DNA of 64,000 bases from Hexactinellida sp. DTS-2022 (Eukaryota; Porifera; Hexactinellida). The stretch lies in assembly GCA_028753945.1 (NCBI GenBank), contig JAPNXP010000009.1, positions 2,294,001 through 2,358,000 on the forward strand. Reading direction: 5' to 3'. The notes below the pieces were generated by a model that had not been told where the DNA came from, did not search any database, and saw nothing but the letters and a program-made list of their open reading frames with translations. Positions 35,240-45,800 of this stretch are shown piece after piece. A program made the translations under genes and the position numbers. Position 1 is the stretch's first letter. Each line of letters starts with the position of its first letter.

Positions 35240-35824
35240 CTAATAAAGGGACACTAAGCTGAAATATTTTACTGCATCTAACCATAGACTATTATCACAG
35301 TTTATGAACAACCAAAAATGGCTATCAGTCTTCCCTGTATGAGGAGAAGAAGAAGCCAACTTAGACATAATACCGTTAAGTTCGCAGTCATCGCTACCAG
35401 ATGCCAATAAAGTTAGTAATACATTATTAATTATGTCTCGCTGTAAACTAGGCATACAGAAATCAAACTCACTACAACTGATCATCTTACTGAGCTCTAC
35501 ATCAATAGCATAAGAACTTGCGATTTCAAACTGAGTAGTGATGTGCTCTACTGCCAATTGGGGTACATCATTAGGACTGATCGACTTGCGCGCACTGATC
35601 ATTTGCCTTACGAGATATTGAAAATTTCCTCGATTCAATCTCCATTTGGCGCAGAGGGAATCACGCTTAGTAGCCTTGTTCTTTCCGAAAAGGGTAATTG
35701 ACAGCTTTCCCCAAACAGATTTCGGTTTACGCCTGTCTCCCTTGTTCAAGGCATCTTGTATAACTTTGAAGTCATCATACCCGAGTTTGTGGAGAGCTTC
35801 CACGAATTGCTCAATTGAAGTCAT
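35240..35824 (-). CDS. MULE-like element N-terminal ORF, 194 codons
   Basis: It starts MTSIEQFVEALHKLGYDDF, about 720 bp inside the right TIR, with the only reasonable ATG at 35824. A basic region, KGDRRKPKSVWGKLSI, is followed by RWRLNRGNFQYLVRQMISARK-like sequence. No known fold was recognised. Position and spacing (10 bp before the next frame) suggest it is the N-terminal portion of the transposase, possibly the DNA-binding part, separated by a frameshift. Confidence 0.65.
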   Translation of the reverse strand: MTSIEQFVEALHKLGYDDFKVIQDALNKGDRRKPKSVWGKLSITLFGKNKATKRDSLCAKWRLNRGNFQYLVRQMISARKSISPNDVPQLAVEHITTQFEIASSYAIDVELSKMISCSEFDFCMPSLQRDIINNVLLTLLASGSDDCELNGIMSKLASSSPHTGKTDSHFWLFINCDNSLWLDAVKYFSLVSLY

Positions 35825-35829
35825 TACTA

Positions 35830-36547
35830 GATGAAAACGATAATCATTATAATAAGTAATATTTTAAGAATATTATGCCTTTTATTAATTCAGGGCCTGA
35901 GGAAGAAACTTTTTATTGGTCTGGCCAACTTTGGGATCACCGTACCCCAATCCTTGAGGGTCTTGGGTGTTTGATATACTCATTATATATTAGATGTGAG
36001 TTACATAATGTATACTGATACTACCAGCCATACAATTAACAATTTATTAAGTTACCTTCGGTTTGGTAATAAAATGGATAAACTTACTTGAATTGGAAGT
36101 ATCGACTTTGAAAAATCAAGGAACTGAGCCGAAAATAAATGCGAAATAAAAAATCAGGTGAAAAAGATGTGAGTGTGAAAGAAGTGAAGATGTAAAAGAA
36201 ACGAAAAATGTAAAAGTATTGTTGTGTTTTGAAAGAAGTGATAAAGTTGCTGAAAAATCTAATAGAAGAATGGGGTGTTCCTTATATTATATTATGAGAT
36301 ATCTTATATGTAGACCGTCTAGAAATAGACCAGGTTTTATTCCCTATACATTAGTATTACCCATAAAAAGCAGGGCAAGTGGTCTACAGAATTTATAGAC
36401 GGTCTACAAAATTTTGGCTTATTTGTATGGGCTTTTATAGACCGTCTATTTCTAGACGGTCTACATATAAGGATGCTCTTATATTATATATATAGTGAGA
36501 ACTCTTGAATAATCAACAAAGGACATAGTATAAAGTAATTATTGACA
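35830..36547. other. 5' non-coding region of the MULE-like element with a MITE
   Basis: The region between the transposase start and the right TIR. It is AT-rich without an ORF. It holds a MITE at 36296-36478. Confidence 0.6.
36296..36478. mobile_element. 183-bp MITE, tagaccgtctagaaatagac
   Basis: It has inverted ends gagatatcttatatgtag and ctacatataaggatgctc and an exact ttatattat duplication (36287-36295, 36479-36487). tagacggtctac words repeat internally. The duplication lies in simple AT sequence, so 8 versus 9 bp is uncertain. Confidence 0.85.
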
Positions 36548-36979
36548 GAGAGTTTACTATACAATGTATAGTAGTATTGAATAAGTAAGTACAGTCGTGG
36601 TAATAAGTATGCAAATGCTCACTGAATGCTTATTTTAGTGAAATTTATGTTATTCCTATTTTTTTCAAAAATGAATATTCTGCTTTGAAATTTAGATGAC
36701 ACGATGTCCCAAGTGAGATATATATGTGGTTAAAAGGAAAATTTGATAAAATGAATAGTTTTTGAGTTTTTATGGAAAAATCGAGGTCAAAATTTGAGCG
36801 AAAATTGCTAAGTCATCTTCAGGAATTTGTGCATTTGGGGATGGTGTATGGAATGTCCCAACTTTTCTCTTCCCGATAATGTGATCACTTTTCATGTGCA
36901 ACTTATACTTTTTGAGTTATTAGCCTAAAAGTGAGGTTTGCGAATCCGCTGCTGAATCCGCTGCTAAGATAACACTCGT
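36548..36979. repeat. Right TIR of the MULE-like element
   Basis: Reverse complement of 29074-29505, ending ctaagataacactcgt, followed by the target duplication actaaacta. Confidence 0.93.
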
Positions 36980-37019
36980 ACTAAACTACATGTATATAAA
37001 CCAGACACAGCTCAGACAA

Positions 37020-37098
37020 AACACATACATAAGTCGATTCTGCTGAATTGGGTCAAACTATCCTCGGAAAGTTACCCAATTAAGCGGAGTCGACTGTA
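37020..37098. mobile_element. Tc1/mariner-type MITE fragment
   Basis: tcgattctgctgaattgggt ... cccaattaagcggagtcgactgta matches the ends of the family at 54118-54302, with most of the interior lost. Confidence 0.65.
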
Positions 37099-37105
37099 TT
37101 TAAAC

Positions 37106-37446
37106 TAGGGCTGAAACGAATATACCAAATATTCGAATATTCGTTCGAAATGATTGAACGAATACTCGTTTGAAAGAATATTAGATTGAACCGGATATTC
37201 GTTAAATACTGTTCGATACCAACATGACTTGTGTTTAGATTGGAGAGATCGTCAATATACATTCCTACCTAAACTAACCTTTGTAATAACTAACTTGTGT
37301 CTAATATTTTATCGTTAAGATTAAACTATTGTAACATAAACAAATAACTATTTTCCTCTGTATTTAGAGTCTTGAATTGATATAATTACTGCTTAGCCAT
37401 CAAAACGAATGAATATTTGAATATTCGAATATTCGTTTCAGCTCTA
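37106..37446. mobile_element. hAT-type MITE, second tagggctgaaacgaat copy
   Basis: It has inverted ends tagggctgaaacgaata and attcgtttcagctcta with an exact 8-bp duplication atttaaac (37098-37105, 37447-37454). Same family as 1960-2372. Confidence 0.92.
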
Positions 37447-37844
37447 ATTTAAACAGACACTCACAACTAAAACAATTAATTAATTACAACTCAACTGATA
37501 TTCTTTGTGTTTCGTCCCTGCTTGGACTCGTCAGTTGCATTGCCTTTCCCGCAATACACTTTAGATGGAGGAGTGTTGGTTGAGTGGTAAACTTGATAAT
37601 TCGCCACTGGGGATGTGCCGTTGCAGGTCGCGTTTCCATTATCTGGGCTACCATGATAGGGATTACGTTGCCTGAATAACCTCGAGCAGAGGTCCCTACA
37701 AGGTTCGATGTACCTTGCCTTTGAGCGCTTTCGAAAATCAATGATGTTTAAACGAATATTATTCTGAGGATTGAGATATTGTGGATAGTCGTTATTCGAT
37801 CTTAATGAAGTTAGTAGATGTCGAACCATAGGTAAGAGTTGAGG

Positions 37845-38440
37845 AACTAAGCATTGAAATTACAGGTTCGTAATGATTCAAATAGTTGGTAATGTAGATG
37901 GATGTGTTAGATTCATCATTAGATCTGAGATGCTCCACCGTACCTCACGAATTAATGAGCCTTCAGGTATATAATCGTTGTTCGCAACAAATATATCTGC
38001 CTGGAGGATACAAGCAGCCGCCATGATTTCTACTTCTCCTGCCCAGGTGCCTTCTATACTAACCGGTTTTCATCTAGTAAGTAGTTGGATGGATACATCT
38101 TTTTCTGGCGAAAATATCACTGGAGCTGAGTTGTTCCCTCACTTGCTATAAATCTAGATATTATAGCTCGAAGTTGTAAATGGCTCTCTTGACTTTCAGT
38201 GATTATCTTCGATAAGCACCGAAAGGGACAGTTTCCATCTCCAACAATATTCTCTGTCTCCGATGGCTCGTATTGACTCAGAGGCTTTCCTTTCAGGCTT
38301 ACCGGCTGCTTGATGGCTGAGTGAAAAGTCAGCCCCAAAAGAGTACATTTCTCTCTCTGCCACTTTTCATCAATAACAGCAATACTAGGGCTTTCTGAGA
38401 CTAACTCCGGACCACTATTCGGCCAGCCTTCTGGAAAGAT
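37845..38440 (-). pseudogene. OTU-like cysteine protease remnant
   Basis: The minus strand encodes ENIVGDGNCPFRCLSKIIT (OTU catalytic Cys loop), LQLRAIISRFIASEGT, then in another frame WAGEVEIMAAACILQADIFVA and near 37866 NHYEPVISM, the catalytic-His block. Order and spacing match the OTU of the MULE-like element, but identity is low, so this is a different lineage. At least one frameshift or stop separates the halves. An upstream lead-in (SIAVIDEKWQREKCTLLGLT) is readable to about 38440. It may be cargo lost from another transposon. A 112-codon ORF at 37829-37491 continues downstream without a recognisable domain. Confidence 0.75.
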
Positions 38441-38449
38441 GCCCCAAAG

Positions 38450-39262
38450 TATCGTGTTGAGATATTGGATTGCCTAAAATATCGTGCTTGTATATAACCT
38501 CATGCTGCTAAGAATTTTAGAAGTAGTAGTTTTAATCACTTGTATTTAATTAATAACTTTTAAATAATAGCTAGTATAACTATCAAAATTGTATATTATC
38601 AGATCGATACGTGTCAAAGGTAGTTACAATGTAAAATATTTGTAATTTGATTGTATATCAAATAATAACTGTACTATACTTCCCACTGCATACAATACTT
38701 TAAAGGTGTATTTAGCTGCAAGAATGTCTCCGAACGCGGGGTAGAGATGAGTTGTCCAACTCAGTGAGAGTTCCCTGATCTCTGTTTTCTAGGAATAAAG
38801 TAGATTTAATTATGAGGCATGATCTAGTAGTAACTACCTGCTAGTAAACATAATTCTCAAATATAATTATTACCATTGCCTCTTCAGTAATATCTTGAAG
38901 AAAACTGAATATGAGTGTTTGGCACGTGCTCATGATATTTTTGGAGCTTATTGTGCAATTCTTCATGGAATGGTGTCATAAAGGTGTTTTCCTGTACATT
39001 TCGTCGTAGAATTACCTTTAAGGGAAATAAAAGACAATTACTTAATTATTCATTGGTGTCGCAAATAGTAAAAAAACACCGAATTGTGAGTATGCTTTGA
39101 AGTCGATTGAACAATTGTTTTAATACAGTAAAGATTACGAAACGACAAGTAAGTGTTTTAACTTTTAAATACCTTGAATTCATCAAGTTTTGAAAGTATT
39201 ACTTGCCTCGAGAATCCAAACAGTTGCTGTTTGTCCTAAAAGGAGATGAAATATTTTGTAAT
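38450..39262. other. No feature recognised
   Basis: AT-rich stretch between the OTU remnant and the Ginger-like TIR. No ORF or repeat of note. Confidence 0.4.
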
Positions 39263-39416
39263 ACTGTATATATGCTACGGAACATGTTGACATTTGGAAC
39301 ATGTTAACATCTACCGCGGAACATGTTAACATCTACCGCGGAACATGTTGCATCTACTGCAGAACATGTTGAATTCATATTTCTTAGTACAAATTTTCTA
39401 TGGCTTGATTACAATT
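39263..39416. repeat. Left TIR of the Ginger-like element
   Basis: About 154 bp, inverted at 42710-42864, with repeated gaacatgtt(a/g)ac words spaced ~22 bp apart, probably transposase-binding sites. Confidence 0.92.
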
Positions 39417-39592
39417 AAAATGTAGTAATTTCCGTTGGGTTAATATTTTACTATGGCTTTGGGGTAAATCCCAATCTGTTATGGATAGGACGGCCAGGTA
39501 CATAATTCCATTCGTTAAAAGTGCATGTCAATATTTAAACAAAAAATTCAATGAGAACACTTAATCAATACATATACGTCCAATCAATTTGC

Positions 39593-41728
39593 ATGTCTGA
39601 TAATCGGTTAACCTACCACCGCCAGAAATTTGAAGAAGAAATCCTGCTTAAAAAACAGGAGCCGAAGTGTCGTATATGGAATTGCGAAGAGGTAGAAGAC
39701 ATAACTAACCAACTTAGCGATTTATAGGGAACTTTTCCTAGAATTAATCGTTCTCTTAAACATTTTCATGTTCTCGAGGCCTCGCAAGTAAAGGAGCTAC
39801 GCTACATAGACCCATACAATACAACATCTCTCAAAGTTATTGCGGTCGAGGATTTGTTTGAACAGCTGTATTGGGCATGGGAACAGACAGGATTCGCAGG
39901 GTGGAAACCTTTACACCACAAAATAAGGGAACAAGGAATGTACATCAGTGTTTTAGTAGTGAGGTTGTTTTTGGAACTTAGTCCTTCCCATCAAGCCAGG
40001 TTTAACAAAAAAAGCCAAAAATCTCTGGTAACAAATCCAATATTATCTCTTACCTTTGGTCCAAGGGGTCAGGTGGATCTTATTGACATGGGAAGTATTC
40101 CTGATAATGACTATAGATGGATTCTAAATTATCAAGACCACTTCACCAAGTGGGTTGTGTTAAAACCCCTATTTAGAAAATGTGCATTAGAAGTAGCAAA
40201 TATTCTGGTTACAATTTTCTACACGCTCGGCGCACCAAACATTCTCCAGTGCGACAATGGCAAAGAGTTTGATAATAAGCTTTTATTACAAACACTGAAT
40301 AAATTGTGGCCATCAACAAAGATTATACATGGAAAACCTAGGAAGCCACAATCACAGGGTTCTGTGGAGAATGCAAATTGTCGTGTTGAGAATATTTTAC
40401 AGAGCGTATTGGAAAAGGAAGGTCATTCCCATTGGGCTAAGGAATTAGACAAAGTAGCATACATGAAAAATACCACACTGCATACGGTCCTAAACAATAC
40501 TCCTTACAAGGTTCTCTATGGAAGAGATCCACCACGAGGACTACGTGATTTTGATATTCCAACTTCTCTTCACGTTTCAATCAATACCGTGGAAGATATT
40601 AGTAAACTGTTTCCAAAATCTCAAACATTAAGCGACAACGAAGATGATATACAGCTTATAGAAAAAATTAACTCAGCATGTATCTCAAATACCACTCTAA
40701 CACATTCGCCATATTCTTCTGAGTGCGACAGTAACATTTCTGAAGAATCTGAAGACAATTATGACTTAACATTAAAATTTAGTCCTACAAAATTAGGCGC
40801 TACAGTCAACCACATAGCGGAGAGTAAATCGTGTCCAATTTGCAAATTTTCATTAGGAAGTGAATTCGTGGAGTGTCATTCATGTTTCTCACCTGGGCAC
40901 AAACATTGTTTCAATGAGGATTTGGAAACATCACACTATTATTGCATAAAATCACAGTGCATTAGAATGCAAAACCAAAACCAAATATGCTCTGTTGCAA
41001 GAAGAGGGCAAAAGAGGCAAGCGGAAAAGATGCTCTCTGATACTGCAAAGTCTCTTCCTTTAGTCTCAATTGGTGAAAACGTTAGAGTTTCAATTCCTAA
41101 AGTTGACAGGGGGAAACTCGGAGACAAGCACATTCTAGGAGTCATCACTGAGAAAAATGGAATCTATTTCACAATTGGTACAAGATATGGCATATTAAAT
41201 CGCAAGTACACAAGAGGAGAATTTGAAATATGGCAAGGATCAACATATCTTCATGTCTCGAACATCCCAAAAAATGAATGCTCAATGACTACCATTTCCA
41301 GAGCAGTAACTTTGGGAAGAAGAATTTCTTGTCAATGCAAAGGAAAATGTAACACAAAATATTGCCCCTGCAGAAGATCGGGAAACCAATGTTCGAGCGG
41401 TTGTCATTCTAAAATAAGAGGCAATTGCAATAACAAAAGCTCGCCTCAGAAATCATTAATTGAGCTAAATACATCTGAAAAACGTGTCTCTATTCCTGTT
41501 ACTCCTGAGAAGACATCAAAGGAAGAACAATCTAAACTTTCGGATTTTCCACCTATTCAATTAATTGATCACCATCCTCTTGAAAATGACGATTCGTTAG
41601 GTGTTGAAAGCTCAGATTGTGAGTCTTTGGACCATCTCACATATGACACGAGTAGGTTAACAATGTGTTTGACTGAAATTGATCGATTTTGTGTTAGCTG
41701 GGCGGGTGTTACAAAGGCATCAACATGA
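39593..41728 (+). CDS. Ginger-like integrase transposase with PHD and CXC motifs
   Basis: The largest open part begins near 39854 (624 residues); an in-phase lead-in from the ATG at 39593 is interrupted about once. Numbering from 39854: catalytic DDE residues D75 (QVDLIDM), D134 (QCDNGKEF) and E172 (QGSVENAN), i.e. DX37E, in a rve integrase core with HFTKWVVLKPL and KPRKPQSQGS signatures. Then a PHD-like zinc motif (CPIC 327-330 to C369), a region VSIGENVRVSIPKVDRGKLG, and a CXC/tesmin-like cluster (CQCKGKCNTKYCPC, 493-506, to C517). It would bind the TIRs and integrate the element in the nucleus. The stop overlaps the next ORF's start. Confidence 0.87.
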
Positions 41729-42456
41729 TTAACACTTGCAGTGTAGATAACTTTCTCACATTGATTAGTCTCCACCTTAGCCAGATACAAGAGGTTCTGA
41801 CAAGCAGGGAAATTCCAATCAATGATAATATGAAAAATATCTTAGCATGCATTGGTTCGTTGAAGTTCAATTCATTACGCTTTTGGATAGCAAGAAAAAT
41901 GGCCATTAAATGTGAAAATGATCAATTAAACTTCTTCGGATCAGAAAATAATATTGTCCAAGCATTAGTTAAGGCAGGATTAAGTACACAAGAATATCAC
42001 TGCACGTTTCAATGCCCGCACTGTTCAAAGCAGTTTAATACAAAAACGCGCATCAACTACTTCACGACATTAATCGAAAATTTACAAACTACTTTGAACT
42101 CAAAAGTTGAGCCGAAATTTTGCAAAATTTGTCGATGGAAAGGTACACACTTCAAAAATGTGTCAGGGCGATTTCATCAACTTTCCCCATTACTAATTAT
42201 TGAAGCAGATAACCTACAGATTGACGCAAATATGATTGATAATGTCATTAACATGGACCACGGCAACAATATGTTAACTTTCAAACATATTGGTTATACA
42301 CTCGTTTTTGGAAACCATTTCACTTTGAAAACATTTGTAAATCAGGATCTTGTTTCTTATGATGGAATGAGAAATCCAAAGATTCAAATCGACGAGTACT
42401 CCAAATTTCCTGACGTTCGCAAAGTAAATTTTATTACTTACATTCTACTCCCTTAA
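41725..42456 (+). CDS. USP-like cysteine protease ORF of the Ginger-like element
   Basis: 243 codons starting MINTCSVDNFLTLIS; its ATG overlaps the TGA of the integrase ORF (atga). The INTCSVDNFL block resembles a ubiquitin-specific protease Cys box, C-x2-C pairs at FQCPHC and FCKICRW resemble the zinc ribbon of USP fingers, and GNHFTLKTFVNQDLVSYDG resembles the His box. The assignment to peptidase family C19 is inference from motif shape; other cysteine protease families are possible. Overlap with the upstream frame could mean reinitiation, programmed shifting or ordinary decay. It ends ~250 bp before the right TIR. Confidence 0.65.
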   Translation: MINTCSVDNFLTLISLHLSQIQEVLTSREIPINDNMKNILACIGSLKFNSLRFWIARKMAIKCENDQLNFFGSENNIVQALVKAGLSTQEYHCTFQCPHCSKQFNTKTRINYFTTLIENLQTTLNSKVEPKFCKICRWKGTHFKNVSGRFHQLSPLLIIEADNLQIDANMIDNVINMDHGNNMLTFKHIGYTLVFGNHFTLKTFVNQDLVSYDGMRNPKIQIDEYSKFPDVRKVNFITYILLP

Positions 42457-42709
42457 GTTAATTAATTAACCCACTCTGATCTCTCTTTGCATGTCTACCT
42501 TGTACTTATGACATTGTATATGTAGTAGAATTGATATTAGTGTTGATGTAGTCTGTACTAAATAGTACTAGAGCAAACTAATCTATATTTTTATATGGTG
42601 GTGTTTTTTTAGATTTAAATAAATTTACAATTTCACCTGTAACAATGTGATTTTGATCAGATACCTAAATAGTAATTAAATTTGATAATCAGGGAGTTAA
42701 CAGACTTGA

Positions 42710-42864
42710 AATTGTAATCAAGCCATAGAAAATTTGTACTAAGAAATATGAATTCAACATGTTCTGCAGTAGATGCAACATGTTCCGCGGTAGATGTTAA
42801 CATGTTCCGCGGTAGATGTTAACATGTTCCAAATGTCAACATGTTCCGTAACATATATGTTGTA
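42710..42864. repeat. Right TIR of the Ginger-like element
   Basis: Inverted copy of 39263-39416; the tip (catatatgttgta) lies one base from the left TIR of the P element at 42866. Confidence 0.92.
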
Positions 42865-42865
42865 C

Positions 42866-45800
42866 CGTGACCTACGTTATATAAGGCCTGTTCACCAAAA
42901 TAATTTTCCTGCACCATGGATAAAAGGAAGTCCATTGTTTCAAACGATGTTATAATACTATATATAATTGTATATGTTTGTTTATTAACATAGTCTAACT
43001 ATTGTCATGTCTTAATCAAGTCAGAAGCACAGTGAAGTGCAATATAACTAGTAAAGGACGATTAAACATTAATCATAATGATAAGGAACTAGTAATAGCA
43101 ATATAGAAAGGAACTAGTAATAGCAATATAGAAAGGAATCTAGAAAAGAGTAGTTAGAGATTCTATCAAATGCTTTTAAACTTCTTCAATTTACGTGTAT
43201 TCTCAACCTCGAGTCTATGCTGAGCATTCAAGTTCTTCACTTTGTTGGAGAGAAAACAGTTGGCGCCAGTAGTGATTAGCGTGTTTAATATATCCCAACC
43301 AATTGTATGACAATTCGGGCACTTATTCCTCCAGTATTCACTTTCTTCATCTTCCAGTACTCTTAATGTTAGGTTAACGAGAATTCGTCTAGATGGTCCT
43401 TCAATAAGCTCTTGGAAAAGTTTAGGCTGTTGTTCGATTGAGGTGAAAATTTTCCACAAGCAAACTAGAACGTGAATTACTATACCAGATGGCCATTTTA
43501 GTGCACCGCGATCCATTACTTGTAACAGCTTGTAGATTGATTCTGGTGATGCATCTATTTCCATTGCTTTATCTTCTGTAAGGAAAGATAAGCAACTGTG
43601 ACACCGGGCTGAGTTTTTGAAGTAACTATAAACTGTATATCCAGCAATAAACACAAGTACCTGTAGAGTTGGAGTGGGAACTCTAATTACCGAGTATTCT
43701 TGTATAGATGATAAAAAATGTTCCGTTGGAAGAGTACTAGCTGGTTCTGTTGAAGTTGAAAATGAATCAATAAATTCTTTAAGAGATAAATCATTCACTG
43801 TACTTGACTTGAAAAATATTTTAAAATACTAGATAATTTTAAGCGCCGCTCGCTTTCAAGGATCTGACAGACGCTAATATGATATTGAGCACCAGCCATC
43901 ATTCTGTAAATACCAAAATGATGCTCAAGGGGGTCATTTTGCAAGAAAGAAGTGAGTAGATATGAAAAGTTACAGTTCTGTGTAAGATGGTTTACAATTG
44001 AAGTTAAAGCCAGACAAGAGTGGCGAAAGCTTTTGAAAGTCTGAGTAGTAAGTTTCCCAGTCTTGCCAGGTAATTCTTGCCATTTTTCAAGCCAATCAGT
44101 AACTCTTGATAAATAACTGAATCTGGAATCGTTTTCGACAAATGGGCGACATAATTCATCATTTAATCGAATTGCTTTGGATGGAGTATTAACATTAAAC
44201 ATCTTCCAAATTTCACAAATTATACGAATGAATTCAGCTGTGTGATGATAAGGATAGTGGCTAGGAAATCTAAGAAATTGAACCTTGAGTGCAGAATGTG
44301 TAGAATCATCAAACACTCTCAAAGCTAAATTTACATTTTGACGTTCCAAATTGGAAGGCCAGCATGCTTTGGCTGTTAACCGAGGAGCCAATTTAGCTAC
44401 AGAGTGTTGATCAGCTTTATATAAAGATCGGATAACTTCGAATGAAGCACTATAGATGGTGGAAAAATCCTCAAAGTTAGGGTAACTAAAGCTTCTTCTG
44501 TAATCTTTTTGGTTCACCCAGTTATTACGTATAGTTTTAAGAATATGTACAAAATCGAATATCAAGAATAAAGGTCGATCAGCATCTATAATATGTGGTA
44601 CAACATGATCTAAGGTGTTAGTTGGTGAGAACAATTTGAAGATACTCACATTCATTGGGTAGTTATCTGAACACAATACTTGAACATATAAACCACAACG
44701 TTCAATATCCTCGATAACCATTTTTATAATGGGGAACAACTCTGCGGCTGAGGAGTTGGAACAAGGTAACAGACGAACAATTGTGGACCACTTCTTAGAT
44801 AGACTGGAAACCATGAAAGCAAAGATGGTTTTGGCAGGTTCATTAGTATTTGAAGATGAGCCCAACACTCTTCCTCCTTTATAGGTTAATTCTGATTTAA
44901 CATGAATTTCGTCCATTTGGACTATTACATGTCTTTCCCTTTGGATAAATTGGGATGTAGCACTTTCCAAAAACGAACTAAATTCACTGTCCAAGCCAAA
45001 CTTTGAATATAAACGCTTGAGTGTTGAATGATGAGGGAGGAAGAGAGAGTCGAGTGATTGGGGAAATAAGTTGACACTTCAGTGCTACTATGATAGTTCC
45101 AATATTGTAGCTACGATGGTGTTTAGGACATAGGAGGTTTTCTAATTGACAAATTATAAATTGTATGGCAGATAACTTGTTATCTTCCTTACAAACATCG
45201 TCCTCTGATTTTGAGATATCATCAACTGCTAAACGCAACAACTTGGTGGCATCATTTATATGGTGTTTATAAGTATGGTTTGAATTTTCTGTATTATGAT
45301 TATTGATACTTAGATAAGACAGCTCTTTCAATAAGTTTTCAATATCCCTAAGATCTTGAATCTTCATTATCGAAACGGGAACCTGATTGCTATTTAAGAA
45401 ACCCTTAGTACATAAAGATTTGTCGATTGTTAACGAACACTCAATAACAAGAGCTCCATTCATATTCGAAATAGATGGCTTGATAAAATTCAGTTGGTTC
45501 ATTCCAAGAGACCATGGTAGCCATTCCACTGGAAGGGTTAAATTATTCACTTTTGAATTTAACTCACAGAGTGTAGATACTTTGAACCTCTCTTCATCTT
45601 TTTGTTGTAGTTTCAAGCTTAGTGTTATCCCAACATCCAACTGATCTCGTTCTTTAGTACTAAGATCCAAACGAGTTTGTGTCTTAGTTAAAACAGAGAG
45701 ATAATTAGGACAACCAGGTAGGAGCTTTGGAACAGCATCTCGGTGAAGTCTAGGCATGCTACGTTTGACTTCTAACTTAGTTCCATCAGGTTGAGGAATT

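Larger units (their letters stand above)
29074..36979 (-). mobile_element. 7.9-kb MULE-like transposon with OTU protease
   Basis: Terminal inverted repeats of 432 bp (29074-29505 and 36548-36979) start acgagtgttatcttagc, include a duplicated gcagcggatt word, and are nearly identical by eye. They are flanked by an exact 9-bp duplication actaaacta (29065-29073, 36980-36988). All genes are on the minus strand: transposase frames 35824-32530, then an OTU protease at about 31640-31176. Insertions within it are a palindromic repeat (31621-32528) and a MITE (36296-36478). The 9-bp duplication, long TIRs and CxxH-containing DDE transposase fit the Mutator/MULE group. A weak GC-rich patch (30764-31020, cagtggcgggcc...ccaacactgg) may be another MITE. 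Otherwise 29506-31175 is non-coding. Confidence 0.9.
39263..42864 (+). mobile_element. Ginger-like integrase DNA transposon
   Basis: Inverted terminal repeats of about 155 bp (39263-39416 and 42710-42864) contain four or five gaacatgtt palindromic words joined by aacatctaccgcg. The enclosed 3.3 kb holds two plus-strand ORFs: an integrase-type transposase (39593-41728) and a USP-like protease ORF (41725-42456). An integrase with PHD-like and CXC-like zinc motifs, DNA-transposon TIRs and a cysteine protease match what is known of Ginger elements (relatives of host KRBA2/SCAND3-type genes). The 4-bp target duplication could not be fixed because the outermost bases differ; the right end abuts a P element. 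It looks nearly whole, with about one interruption in the first ORF. Confidence 0.83.
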
